A stretch of 64,000 nt of DNA, from NCBI GenBank assembly GCA_020099315.1, contig CP083650.1, positions 2,666,001 through 2,730,000 on the forward strand. The letters are read 5' to 3'. The notes below the pieces were generated by a model, which did no database searches, was not told where the DNA came from, and worked only from the letters and a program-made list of their open reading frames with translations. This stretch comes from Citrobacter europaeus (GTDB lineage Bacteria; Pseudomonadota; Gammaproteobacteria; Enterobacterales; Enterobacteriaceae). Positions 35,994 through 44,202 of the stretch are shown in pieces; position 1 is the stretch's first letter, and each line of letters opens with the position of its first letter. The position numbers were made by a program, and so were the translations under genes.

Positions 35994-37481
35994 TTAACCG
36001 ACGCTGTGTTCAAGGCTTATGGCGAGCAGTTTTTGCGCTTCCACGGCAAATTCCAGCGGCAGTTCAGAGAACACGTCTTTACAGAAACCATTCACGATCA
36101 TCGAAATGGCATCCTCTTCGCTGATGCCGCGCTGCAGGCAGTAAAACAGCTGGTCTTCACCAATACGCGACGTTGTGGCTTCGTGCTCAAGCTGGGCGCT
36201 ATTGTTACGACACTCGACATACGGGAAGGTGTGCGCCCCACAATCCGCGCCGATCAGCATCGAATCGCATTGGGTATAGTTGCGGGCATTGGTGGCGGTC
36301 GGCATGATCTTCACCAAACCGCGATAGCTGTTCTGGCTGTGTCCGGCGGAGATCCCTTTCGAGATAATGGTCGATTTGGTGTTCTTGCCGATGTGGATCA
36401 TCTTGGTGCCGGTATCGGCCTGCTGGTGACCACTGGTTAGCGCAACGGAATAGAATTCGCCGATAGAGTTGTCGCCACGCAGAATGCAGCTTGGGTATTT
36501 CCACGTAATGGCTGAGCCGGTTTCCGACTGCGTCCACGACATTTTGCTGTTTTCACCTTCGCACAGAGCGCGCTTGGTAACGAAGTTTAAAATGCCGCCG
36601 GTGTTACCATCGCCAGGGAACCAGTTTTGTACGGTCGAGTATTTCACTTCGGCATCTTTGTGGATGATGACCTCCACCACCGCGGCATGCAGCTGGTAGC
36701 TGTCACGCACCGGGGCTGAACAGCCTTCGATATAGCTGACGTAGCTGCCCTCATCCGCAACCAGAATGGTGCGTTCAAACTGCCCGGTTTTTTCCGCATT
36801 GATACGGAAATAGGTCGACAGTTCCATTGGGCAACGCACACCTTTCGGTACATAGATAAACGTACCGTCGGATGCCACCGCCGCATTCAGCGCGGCAAAG
36901 AAATTGTCATTACCTGGTACGACCGTGCCCAGATACTGTTTTACCAGCTCAGGGTGATCGTGAATCGCCTCACCGAACGAACAGAAAATAATGCCCTGTT
37001 CCGCCAGTTTGTCACGATAGGTGGTCGCTACCGACACCGAGTCAAAAATGGCATCAACCGCCACCTCTTTGCCTTCGCGGACCGGCACGCCAAGCTGTTC
37101 AAATGCGTCCTCAACCTCTTTGCTTAAAAACGCATTCGCCCCCGTTTGCTGTACCGCTCCCGGCTCAGATGCGCAGGTTTCATCGCAATTGCCGCAGGAC
37201 GGCGCGGAGTAATAGCTATACTCCTGGTAATTCAGTTTGTCGTAATGCGCTTTCAGCCAGTGCGGCTCTTCCATGGAGAGCCATGCGTTAAAGGCATTCA
37301 GGCGAAATTCCAGCATCCAGTCGGGTTCATTTCGTTTTGCCGAAATCGCACGCACGACATCTTCGTTGATCCCTTTCGCCAGCTCATCAGTTTGCAGTTG
37401 GGTGAAGAAGCCCTCTTTATAATTAAGGTGCCCGCCAGCCCAGGTGTTGACATCGTCAGTTGCTTCAGTATTACGAGACAT
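35994..37481 (-). CDS. sufB: SufB scaffold subunit
   Basis: 495 residues from ATG 37481 (MSRNTEATDD, as in E. coli); the frame is open to 37520 but the longer start overlaps sufA. SufB is the main scaffold on which the cluster is assembled. It carries the CGNCDETCASEPG cysteine group near residue 80-92, a beta-helix core, and the C-terminal block CHxGAHTFP-like CGAHTFPYVECRNNSAQLEHEA, which contains the conserved late Cys and Glu residues. It begins eight bases after the sufA stop. Confidence 0.97.
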   Translation of the reverse strand: MSRNTEATDDVNTWAGGHLNYKEGFFTQLQTDELAKGINEDVVRAISAKRNEPDWMLEFRLNAFNAWLSMEEPHWLKAHYDKLNYQEYSYYSAPSCGNCDETCASEPGAVQQTGANAFLSKEVEDAFEQLGVPVREGKEVAVDAIFDSVSVATTYRDKLAEQGIIFCSFGEAIHDHPELVKQYLGTVVPGNDNFFAALNAAVASDGTFIYVPKGVRCPMELSTYFRINAEKTGQFERTILVADEGSYVSYIEGCSAPVRDSYQLHAAVVEVIIHKDAEVKYSTVQNWFPGDGNTGGILNFVTKRALCEGENSKMSWTQSETGSAITWKYPSCILRGDNSIGEFYSVALTSGHQQADTGTKMIHIGKNTKSTIISKGISAGHSQNSYRGLVKIMPTATNARNYTQCDSMLIGADCGAHTFPYVECRNNSAQLEHEATTSRIGEDQLFYCLQRGISEEDAISMIVNGFCKDVFSELPLEFAVEAQKLLAISLEHSVG

Positions 37482-37489
37482 AGTACCGC

Positions 37490-37858
37490 CTATACCCCAA
37501 AACTTTCGCCACAGCCGCATTCGTTCTGGGCTTTCGGGTTATGAAATTTAAATAACTGATTTAATCCTTCGCGAACGAAATCGACCTCTGTACCGTCGAT
37601 AAACGGCATCGCCTGTAACGGCACATAAAGTCTGGCGCCATCCGTTTCAAACAACAGATCGTCTTTTTGGACCTCGCGGACGGTGTCCAGCACGTAGCCG
37701 AATCCCGCACATCCCGTTTGCTTCACGCCTAAACGCACGCCCAACATGTCGGGTTGCTTTGCTACCAGCTCGCGGATATGCGCCGCAGCCGCTGGCGTTA
37801 ACGTCAGTCCACGCCAGGCAAAATCGTCCGGGTTAAATGTTCCTGAATGCAATTCCAT
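37490..37858 (-). CDS. sufA: SufA A-type iron-sulfur carrier
   Basis: 122 residues from ATG 37858, which has GAGG seven bases upstream; a longer start to 37876 lacks that. The three conserved cysteines are in KQTGCAGFGY and ECGCGESF. It receives clusters from SufBC2D and delivers them to target proteins. First gene of the operon, behind a Fur box and a distant OxyR site. Confidence 0.97.
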   Translation of the reverse strand: MELHSGTFNPDDFAWRGLTLTPAAAAHIRELVAKQPDMLGVRLGVKQTGCAGFGYVLDTVREVQKDDLLFETDGARLYVPLQAMPFIDGTEVDFVREGLNQLFKFHNPKAQNECGCGESFGV

Positions 37859-37903
37859 AGAGTTACCTCGAGTCACTAGCTTTGAAGCTATAACACCATG
37901 TTA

Positions 37904-37920
37904 GTGATAATGATTATCAC
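37904..37920. promoter_or_regulatory. Fur box of the suf promoter
   Basis: GTGATAATGATTATCAC is an 8-bp-arm palindrome around one central base and matches the Fur consensus core GATAATGATAATC closely. It lies at about -24 to -40 of the predicted suf start site, where iron-loaded Fur represses in E. coli. Confidence 0.9.
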
Positions 37921-38092
37921 TTCAACCCCTCAACAGCAGGGGCATTCGGGTTAATCGCCCTTTTTGACTACTTTTACTAAGCATAGACCCTGCAGCGTGG
38001 GTTTACAGGGATGGAATTTTTTGTTCAATACATTGATTAACAATGGATTATAAAAATCCAATCGTTCAGGCAGGTCAAATATTAAAAGATGT

Positions 38093-38129
38093 ATAGATAA
38101 TGTCTATTTAAGAGATAGGTGGGGATGAC
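38093..38129. promoter_or_regulatory. OxyR site far upstream of suf
   Basis: ATAG-N7-CTAT-N7-ATAG matches three of the four tetramers of the OxyR consensus with exact spacing; the fourth reads TGAC. It lies about 215-250 bases before the predicted suf start, the same range as the E. coli suf OxyR element that works with IHF bending. Confidence 0.75.
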
Positions 38130-38159
38130 CGGAGGAAAATACAATTCTAATAATGAACA

Positions 38160-38202
38160 AACAAAAAACCCTTAAGTCTGCTTGCTGGCAGGCTTAAGGG
38201 TT
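38160..38202 (-). terminator. Strong minus-strand terminator downstream of the LysR gene
   Basis: AACCCTTAAGTCTGC (38167-38181) and GCAGGCTTAAGGGTT (38188-38202) pair over 15 positions with one wobble and a 6-base loop. Reading the minus strand, a T-run follows at once (38168-38163). It should end the LysR transcript, or a small RNA read from the same strand. Confidence 0.85.
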
Positions 38203-38343
38203 CCGGCCCCATCCGGCGCTTATCTCCGGCACTCACGATGGCTTAGCTCTTGAAGGGGCGATAAGAAGAATCTCATACACTGAACAGTTTTTTTTAACAC
38301 TAATGGCGGTTTGACTATTTTATAAGCACGTTTAGCCACCCGG

Positions 38344-39219
38344 TTAGCACTCTGGTTCACTAAGCGCATCCAGCAACAGGCGCAACCCTGCTGGCTGATG
38401 CTCTCGAGAAAGGTATAAACCATATATCGGCAGGCATTTAGGTTGAAGCTCGGGCAATAGTCTAATCAGTTTTCTCTGTGCCAGCCCTTCCCGCGCCTCC
38501 AGTTCAGGCACCAACGCAACGCCTATTCCCGCCAACGCCGACTCACAAAGTAGCGAAGAGATCCCGGCGCTCAAATTACCTCTGATTGCAGCAGAGACAG
38601 CCTGGCCCTGGGCATCCAGAAAGTGCCAGGATTTTCCAGCAAAACCGCTGTAGTAGAGACAATTATGCTGCGTAAGATCATCGATATTCTCTGGAGTGCC
38701 ATGCTGATGCAGATAATCAACAGACGCACAGAGCACCGATTTACAGTCGCCAAGGCGACGGGCGATAGTCCCTGGCTCGGGGTTTTCCGTTATACGGATC
38801 GCCACATCGATACGTTCTCCCACGAGGCTTACCGGTTGGTTATTGATCTCCACCTCGATACGCAGTTGCGGATACCTCGCCAGAAAAGCGGGCAGAACCG
38901 GCGCTAAGATATGCAAGGCAGTAAAATGTGCACAGGCCACACGTAACGTGCCGGACGGCGTTTGTGCGGCGCTGGCGGCGCCAATATCCAGCGAAAGTTG
39001 CGCCAGAGAACGTGTTTTCAGTAATGCCTCTTCACCCGCTGGCGTGATCGTCAAACGGCGCGACGAACGATGGATAAGCCTTGTCCCCGCCCATTTCTCC
39101 ATCTCGTCGAGATATCGACTGACCATCGGGCGTGACAGCCCCAATGCGCGCGCGGCGGCACTCAGACTGCCCAAATCACAGATATGGTTGAATACCGTTG
39201 CCGCCATCACTCTGTCCAT
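38344..39219 (-). CDS. LysR-family transcriptional regulator
   Basis: 291 residues from ATG 39219, which has GGATGGGG upstream; the frame is open to 39318 but the extra 33 residues overlap the promoter and look non-coding. The winged helix is at about 5-60 (LSAAARALGLSRPMVSRYLDEMEKWAGTRLIHRSSR), the effector domain follows. It belongs to the CrgA-like group that often controls a divergent gene. Here that gene is the secreted MBL-fold protein, 122 bases away. This pair interrupts the sufA-ydiH neighbourhood known from K-12. Confidence 0.85.
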   Translation of the reverse strand: MDRVMAATVFNHICDLGSLSAAARALGLSRPMVSRYLDEMEKWAGTRLIHRSSRRLTITPAGEEALLKTRSLAQLSLDIGAASAAQTPSGTLRVACAHFTALHILAPVLPAFLARYPQLRIEVEINNQPVSLVGERIDVAIRITENPEPGTIARRLGDCKSVLCASVDYLHQHGTPENIDDLTQHNCLYYSGFAGKSWHFLDAQGQAVSAAIRGNLSAGISSLLCESALAGIGVALVPELEAREGLAQRKLIRLLPELQPKCLPIYGLYLSREHQPAGLRLLLDALSEPEC

Positions 39220-39341
39220 TGCACCCCATCCGATCGTTTTATGAAACTCAGCATGTCCTAATGAGGGAATTCTAACAGATACGAATATGCTTAAAATACG
39301 GGAACTATCAAAAGACAATTCCCTGCATAAGGTTACCTGGT

Positions 39342-40193
39342 ATGAAAGTTAAATCTCTGGCCCTGTTATTACCTCTGTTTGCGTCTTCAGCTTTTGCCGC
39401 ACCGCTACAGCTCGACGTCTATAATCCGCAGGATAAGGCTATTTTCCCAGTCTCTTCGACGCTGGTGTCTGGCCCCAAAGAGGCGATTTTGTTTGACGCC
39501 CAGTTCAGCACCAAAGATGGCGAACAACTGGTGCAGATGATTCGCGCCAGCGGTAAAACGCTGAAGGCTATCGTGATCACTTCCGGCGATCCGGATTTCT
39601 ATTTCGGTCTGCAGCCCATCGTCAACGCGTTCCCGCAGGTTAAAGTTCTGGCAACACCGCACGTAGTAGACCATATCCGCGCCACCAAAGAGGCTAAGCT
39701 GCAGTTCTGGGGTCCGCAAATGAAGGACGGCGCGCCAACATCGCTCACCGTTCCACAGGCGACCACGCAAACGCATTTCACGATTGATGGCGAAACGCTG
39801 GAACTGCGTCATCCTGACGATTATGCAGCCTATGTCTGGATCCCGGCGAACCGTGCCATTATTGGCGGGACCGGCGTGGCTTCCGGGATTCACGTCTGGA
39901 CGGCGGATACACAGTCTGCAGAACAACGTAGCGCATGGCGTAGCGTACTGAGCGAAATGCAGAATTTACAGCCTACTCAGGTAGTTCCGGGCCATTACAT
40001 TGGCGAACGCCCTGCGGGCGATAAGGCCATTCGCTTCACACATGACTATTTACAGTCGTTTGAGCAGGCGTTGGGGGCGAAGAAAGGTTCAGACTATGTG
40101 ATTAAAACCATGACCGCAGCATGGCCGGGTCTTGCGGACGCAAGTTCTCTGGAGCTAAGTGCGAAGGTTAATAGCGGTGAGATGAAGTGGTAA
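39342..40193 (+). CDS. Secreted metallo-beta-lactamase-fold protein with damaged metal site
   Basis: 283 residues. A Sec signal (KVKSLALLLPLFASSAFA) leads into an MBL-like fold with TLVSGPKEAILFDAQFSTKDGEQL and VIVITSGD-like strands. The zinc motif, normally HxHxDH, reads SGDPDFYFG (about residues 79-87): the Asp is kept but the histidines are Ser, Asp and Phe. A later VVPGHYIGE keeps one family histidine. So it may bind no zinc, bind metal differently, or act as a non-enzymatic binding protein. The start has AAGG upstream. Divergent from, and probably controlled by, the adjacent LysR regulator. Confidence 0.8.
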   Translation: MKVKSLALLLPLFASSAFAAPLQLDVYNPQDKAIFPVSSTLVSGPKEAILFDAQFSTKDGEQLVQMIRASGKTLKAIVITSGDPDFYFGLQPIVNAFPQVKVLATPHVVDHIRATKEAKLQFWGPQMKDGAPTSLTVPQATTQTHFTIDGETLELRHPDDYAAYVWIPANRAIIGGTGVASGIHVWTADTQSAEQRSAWRSVLSEMQNLQPTQVVPGHYIGERPAGDKAIRFTHDYLQSFEQALGAKKGSDYVIKTMTAAWPGLADASSLELSAKVNSGEMKW

Positions 40194-40213
40194 TTAAGAT
40201 CTAAGGCAAAAAA

Positions 40214-40240
40214 TAACCCCGAACGCGTGTCGGGGTTTTA
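40214..40240 (+). terminator. Terminator after the MBL-fold gene
   Basis: AACCCCGA, loop region ACGCGTG, TCGGGGTTTTATT: stem and T-run within 50 bases of the stop codon, before the convergent ydiH gene. Confidence 0.85.
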
Positions 40241-40260
40241 TTACGATAAGCATACCGGAA

Positions 40261-40449
40261 TCAATGAACGCCCATGCGCCAGGCAAAATAGATCTCTTCT
40301 TTCAATTCAGTTGAAGAGAGCGCCAACAGATCAGCAAACTCCAGCTCAAGTTGTTTCAGTCTTTTCAGGTACTGAGCCGGTGAAAGATCGGTTTTATCAC
40401 GACGTAAAAATTCTATTGCCAGTTGGGCCGGGTCTAATTGGGTAGACAT
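40261..40449 (-). CDS. ydiH: YdiH, small protein of unknown function
   Basis: 62 residues from ATG 40449 (MSTQLDPAQLAIEFLRRD), the same length as in E. coli; an upstream start at 40491 would add 14 unlikely residues. The protein is helical and leucine-rich (YLKRLKQLELEFADLLALSSTELKEEIYFAW) without signal peptide or cofactor motif. It lies 76 bases after menI on the same strand, and may be part of the same transcript. Function unknown. Confidence 0.88.
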   Translation of the reverse strand: MSTQLDPAQLAIEFLRRDKTDLSPAQYLKRLKQLELEFADLLALSSTELKEEIYFAWRMGVH

Positions 40450-40525
40450 ATCATCCTCGCTTGTGTTCAAAACCTGCACAGTATAACACATTCCCTGTGC
40501 AGATAATGACCAAAAGCAATATGCA

Positions 40526-40936
40526 TCACAAAATTGCGGTTGTCAGACGCGACGTGCAGCACAATCGTCCCTGCTCATCGAAGATTTCGATTTGCCACAC
40601 CTGATGACGAGAGCCGGTATGTACCGCGCGACATACCCCTCTGACGCGCCCTTCCCGCGCGGAGCGAATATGGTTGGCGTTAACCTCCAGGCCCACGACT
40701 TTCTGTTCCCCCTGGGTACACAGGTAGCCAGCCACCGAACCAATACTTTCCGCCAGCACTACGGACGCGCCGCCGTGCAGCAAACCAAAAGGTTGTTTGG
40801 TACGGTGATCCACCGGCATCGTGGCCTCCAGCGTATCATCGCCAATGTGCACAAAACGAATATCGAGCAGCCCCACCATGTTTCCTTCACCCATAGCATT
40901 GAGCGCCTCGAGTGTAACTTCACGTTTCCAGATCAT
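40526..40936 (-). CDS. menI: MenI, 1,4-dihydroxy-2-naphthoyl-CoA hydrolase
   Basis: A 136-residue hotdog-fold thioesterase (formerly YdiI). The family block FGLLHGGASVVLAESIGSVAGYL holds the catalytic region, and VVGLEVNANHIRSAREG follows. It releases 1,4-dihydroxy-2-naphthoate from its CoA ester in menaquinone synthesis, which feeds the menaquinol-using TtrC and probably YdhU complexes. The start codon overlaps the ydiJ stop by four bases. Confidence 0.95.
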   Translation of the reverse strand: MIWKREVTLEALNAMGEGNMVGLLDIRFVHIGDDTLEATMPVDHRTKQPFGLLHGGASVVLAESIGSVAGYLCTQGEQKVVGLEVNANHIRSAREGRVRGVCRAVHTGSRHQVWQIEIFDEQGRLCCTSRLTTAIL

Positions 40937-43900
40937 CCTATAATCTCCAGCAGTGCCTGTAATGGATGGCGAACGCCCGTGCCTTCAACGCGTTTGACCT
41001 GGCTGCGACAGGAGTATCCAGTAGCCAGGCAACGGTTACGCGGCAATCGTTGCATTGCCTGGTGCCATGATAGCTCATAGATCCCCAGTGAATTCTGATG
41101 ATTCTTCACTTCGTGACCATAAGTGCCCGCCATTCCACAGCAACCCACGCTGACATTCTCCAGTCTGGCGCCAAAGCGTGCAAAGATAGCCGCCCACTGC
41201 GCAGGCGCGCCCGGCAGTGCCGTCACCTCAGTACAGTGTCCAAAGAAGTACCACGGTTCGCCGCCGATTGTGACTGCTGGCTGTGACTCGAGGACTGTCG
41301 ATAACCATTCGTTAGCCAGCAGCACATGGAAATCACCCCGCTTTTCCCCGAGCGCCAGCTTGTATTCATCGCGATAACAGAGCACCAGCGCCGGATCGAC
41401 CCCCACCATCGGAATGTTCAGCTTCGCCACCCGGTTGAGAAACTCGGATGTCTTTTTCGCTGTTTTGGCAAAACGGTTTAAAAAACCCTTAATATGCTGA
41501 GCTTTGCCGTTTGGCGAGAAAGGCAGCAATACCGGCTGCAGACCCAACTTTTCAACCAGGCGTATAAAATCAGCCACCACCTGCGCATCGTAATAGCTGG
41601 TAAATGGATCCTGCACCACCAGCACCGTACGGGCTTTTTGCTCAATGCTGAGCAACTCGAGCTGTTCCAGCGTCATATTGGCGGAACGATGACCAACCAT
41701 CTGACGTTGAAGCGATGGCGCAGACAGCAGCGGTAAATCGACCATACCGATGTGCTTTTTAGCCAGATTCCGCACCAGCGGCTGGTTGATGAAAAAGTTA
41801 AACGTTTTGGGCGCCCGCGCCATTAACGGCGCATAACTCTCAACGGTCGCCACCATATGATCGCGCAACGGTCGCAGATAACGCGTGTGGTACATTTGCA
41901 GGAAGCGCGAGCGGAATTCCGGGACATCGATTTTAATCGGACACTGTGTGGAACAGGCTTTACACGCCAGACAGCCGGTCATTGCCTCTTTTACTTCGTG
42001 CGAGAAATCGTATTCCCCCTTGCGCGCATGCCAGCTGTTGCGGGTACGGGCAATCAGCGTACGTAAACTGGCGCGTTTTTCCGGTAGCTCTTTCTCCAGC
42101 TGTACCGGGTCAATCCCGCGATCGGCCAGCAGACGCAGCCATTCACGCACCAGCGTGGCCCGCCCCTTTGGTGAATGAATACGGTTGAGGCTGATTTTCA
42201 TCGACGGACACATGGGGCTTTTCGCATCGAAGTTAAAGCACAACCCGTTACCGTTACACTCCATCGCCCCGCGCCACTCCTGGCGTACGGCCAGCGGGAT
42301 CTGACGGTCATACGTTCCGCGCTTCACCGCGTCCACTTTCATCATCGGCGCATCTACGCCTTCAGGTGGACAGATTTTCCCCGGATTCAGTCGGTTTTGC
42401 GGATCAAAGACCGATTTTACTTTACGCAGTTCGCTATACAGCTCCTCACCGAAGAACGCCGGGCTGTATTCTGCACGAAAACCTTTTCCATGCTCGCCCC
42501 AAAGCAGTCCGCCATATTTTGCCGTCAACGCGACGACATCGTCAGAAATGCGTTTCATCAGCACTTCCTGCTGCGGGTCGCACATATCCAGCGCGGGTCT
42601 GACGTGCAGCACGCCTGCGTCTACGTGACCAAACATGCCGTAACTGAGACTGTGGCTGTCGAGCAGCGCGCGGAACTCGGCAATATAGTCAGCCAGATGT
42701 TCAGGCGGGACGCACGTATCCTCGGCAAACGGAATCGGCTTCGCGGCACCTTTAGCATTCCCCAGCAAACCAACGGCTTTTTTACGCATAGCGTAAATTC
42801 GTTCTACACCCGCCAGTTCGGTACATAGCTGCCAGCCAATGACGCCCGCTTCCTGACGAGCGATTAAGCCATCCAGACGTTCACACAGTGCGCTGACCTG
42901 CGAATCAATCAATGCTTCGTCGTCACCGGCAAACTCCACAATGTTCAGACCCAGCATCTCTTTATCAGGAACATCGGTAATCAATTCACTTACCGAGTGC
43001 CAGACGATATCTTCCCGCGCCAGATTAAGCACTTTAGAGTCGACGGTTTCTACCGACAGCGCGCGAGCTTCCACCATCACCGGGGCATTACGCAACGCCG
43101 AGTCGAAAGAGTCGTACTTAACGTTAACCAGTTGTCTGACTTTGGGCAGCGGCGTGATGTCCAGACGGGCTTCGGTGATAAACGCCAGCGTACCTTCAGA
43201 GCCGGTAAGAATGCGGGTTAAATCAAATTCGGTCATCTCATCGTTAAAGACGTGCCGTAGATCGTAACCGGTCAGGAAGCGATTAAGTTTGGGGAATTTA
43301 TCAATGATCAACTGTCGGTTATCGCGGCAACGCTCATAAACCGTCTTGTAGATGCGGCCAATAGTGGTATTGCTGTTACCCAGCGTTTGGGCAAGTTCGA
43401 CCGGCATTGGCTGAGTATCAAGAATATCGCCGCCCATCAGCACCGCGCGGATACCCAGCACGTGATCGGAGGTTTTACCGTAAACCAACGAACCTTGTCC
43501 GGATGCGTCGGTATTGATCATCCCCCCCAACGTTGCCCGGTTACTGGTGGATAATTCGGGAGCAAAGAAATAGCCGTAAGGTTTCAGAAACTGGTTGAGC
43601 TGGTCTTTAATCACCCCGGCTTCGACCCGCACCCAGCCTTCCTGCACATTGATTTCTATAATGCGGCTCATATAGCGGGACATATCAACAATAATGCCCT
43701 GATTCAGCGCCTGACCGTTGGTCCCGGTGCCGCCGCCGCGCGGGGTAAAAATCAGCGAAGAGAAAAGAGGTTCCGCCGCCAGACGGGCGATCAGCGCCAC
43801 ATCTGCGGTTGAACGCGGGAAAACAACAGCATCAGGAAGCAGCTGATAAATACTGTTATCCGTCGACATTGTCAGGCGATCGGCATAGCTCGTTGCCGTA

Positions 43901-43989
43901 TCGCCCGTAAATCCTTGCTGCTCCAGCGCCTGCAAAAAATTGAGCACCAGTTGAACGACACCTGGCGCCTGAGAAATTTGTGGAATCAT
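40933..43989 (-). CDS. ydiJ: YdiJ, FAD and 4Fe-4S D-2-hydroxyglutarate dehydrogenase
   Basis: 1018 residues from ATG 43989 (MIPQISQAPG, E. coli length); the frame stays open to 44133 but those residues cross the promoter. The N-terminal FAD domain of the vanillyl-alcohol-oxidase type has FTPRGGGTGTNGQAL. A lactate-dehydrogenase-type cap follows, then a C-terminal iron-sulfur part with CNGNGLCFNFDAKSPMCPS and CLACKACSTQCPIKIDVPEF, and a CCG-like domain (HCTEVTALPG, CCGMAGTYG). E. coli YdiJ is reported as a D-2-hydroxyglutarate dehydrogenase. First gene of ydiJ-menI-ydiH; divergent from ydiK. Confidence 0.95.
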   Translation of the reverse strand: MIPQISQAPGVVQLVLNFLQALEQQGFTGDTATSYADRLTMSTDNSIYQLLPDAVVFPRSTADVALIARLAAEPLFSSLIFTPRGGGTGTNGQALNQGIIVDMSRYMSRIIEINVQEGWVRVEAGVIKDQLNQFLKPYGYFFAPELSTSNRATLGGMINTDASGQGSLVYGKTSDHVLGIRAVLMGGDILDTQPMPVELAQTLGNSNTTIGRIYKTVYERCRDNRQLIIDKFPKLNRFLTGYDLRHVFNDEMTEFDLTRILTGSEGTLAFITEARLDITPLPKVRQLVNVKYDSFDSALRNAPVMVEARALSVETVDSKVLNLAREDIVWHSVSELITDVPDKEMLGLNIVEFAGDDEALIDSQVSALCERLDGLIARQEAGVIGWQLCTELAGVERIYAMRKKAVGLLGNAKGAAKPIPFAEDTCVPPEHLADYIAEFRALLDSHSLSYGMFGHVDAGVLHVRPALDMCDPQQEVLMKRISDDVVALTAKYGGLLWGEHGKGFRAEYSPAFFGEELYSELRKVKSVFDPQNRLNPGKICPPEGVDAPMMKVDAVKRGTYDRQIPLAVRQEWRGAMECNGNGLCFNFDAKSPMCPSMKISLNRIHSPKGRATLVREWLRLLADRGIDPVQLEKELPEKRASLRTLIARTRNSWHARKGEYDFSHEVKEAMTGCLACKACSTQCPIKIDVPEFRSRFLQMYHTRYLRPLRDHMVATVESYAPLMARAPKTFNFFINQPLVRNLAKKHIGMVDLPLLSAPSLQRQMVGHRSANMTLEQLELLSIEQKARTVLVVQDPFTSYYDAQVVADFIRLVEKLGLQPVLLPFSPNGKAQHIKGFLNRFAKTAKKTSEFLNRVAKLNIPMVGVDPALVLCYRDEYKLALGEKRGDFHVLLANEWLSTVLESQPAVTIGGEPWYFFGHCTEVTALPGAPAQWAAIFARFGARLENVSVGCCGMAGTYGHEVKNHQNSLGIYELSWHQAMQRLPRNRCLATGYSCRSQVKRVEGTGVRHPLQALLEIIG

Positions 43990-44022
43990 TATAGTGACCC
44001 TTTCCTGCGGTCTGTGTTGTGA

Positions 44023-44038
44023 ATTTAATCGTTTGCGT
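44023..44038. promoter_or_regulatory. PurR-like box between ydiJ and ydiK
   Basis: Read on the minus strand ACGCAAACGATTAAAT agrees with the PurR consensus ACGCAAACGTTTTCGT at about 12 of 16 positions, with the left half perfect. PurR control of ydiK has been proposed for E. coli; the match here is partial. Confidence 0.4.
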
Positions 44039-44202
44039 GTTGCTTTGTTTGTTGTATCACATTTTTTTCTAATACGCTCAGCAGATTTACAGGCAGAATC
44101 CGCCTGTTCAAAACCGCTGAAATTGCTCATCATTACAGGGTGTCATTTAAGTGTTCACGTCGCGTCAACGTTCTGGCGCAAAGACAAAGGTGAAAAGTAT
44201 TT

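Larger units (their letters stand above)
37859..38343. promoter_or_regulatory. suf control region and the LysR 3' region
   Basis: 485 bases without a protein gene. From left to right: suf -10 (TATAGC, 37892-37887), Fur box, an inverted repeat near 37924-37940, an AT-rich interval at 37990-38090 where IHF would be expected by analogy with E. coli, the OxyR site at 38093-38129, and a strong minus-strand terminator at 38160-38202. E. coli carries the small RNA RydB between sufA and ydiH; I cannot confirm it here. Confidence 0.6.

Noticed and set aside
43990..44133. 48-residue N-terminal extension of ydiJ
   Set aside because: It crosses the ydiJ-ydiK promoter region; the ATG at 43989 gives the normal 1018-residue protein.
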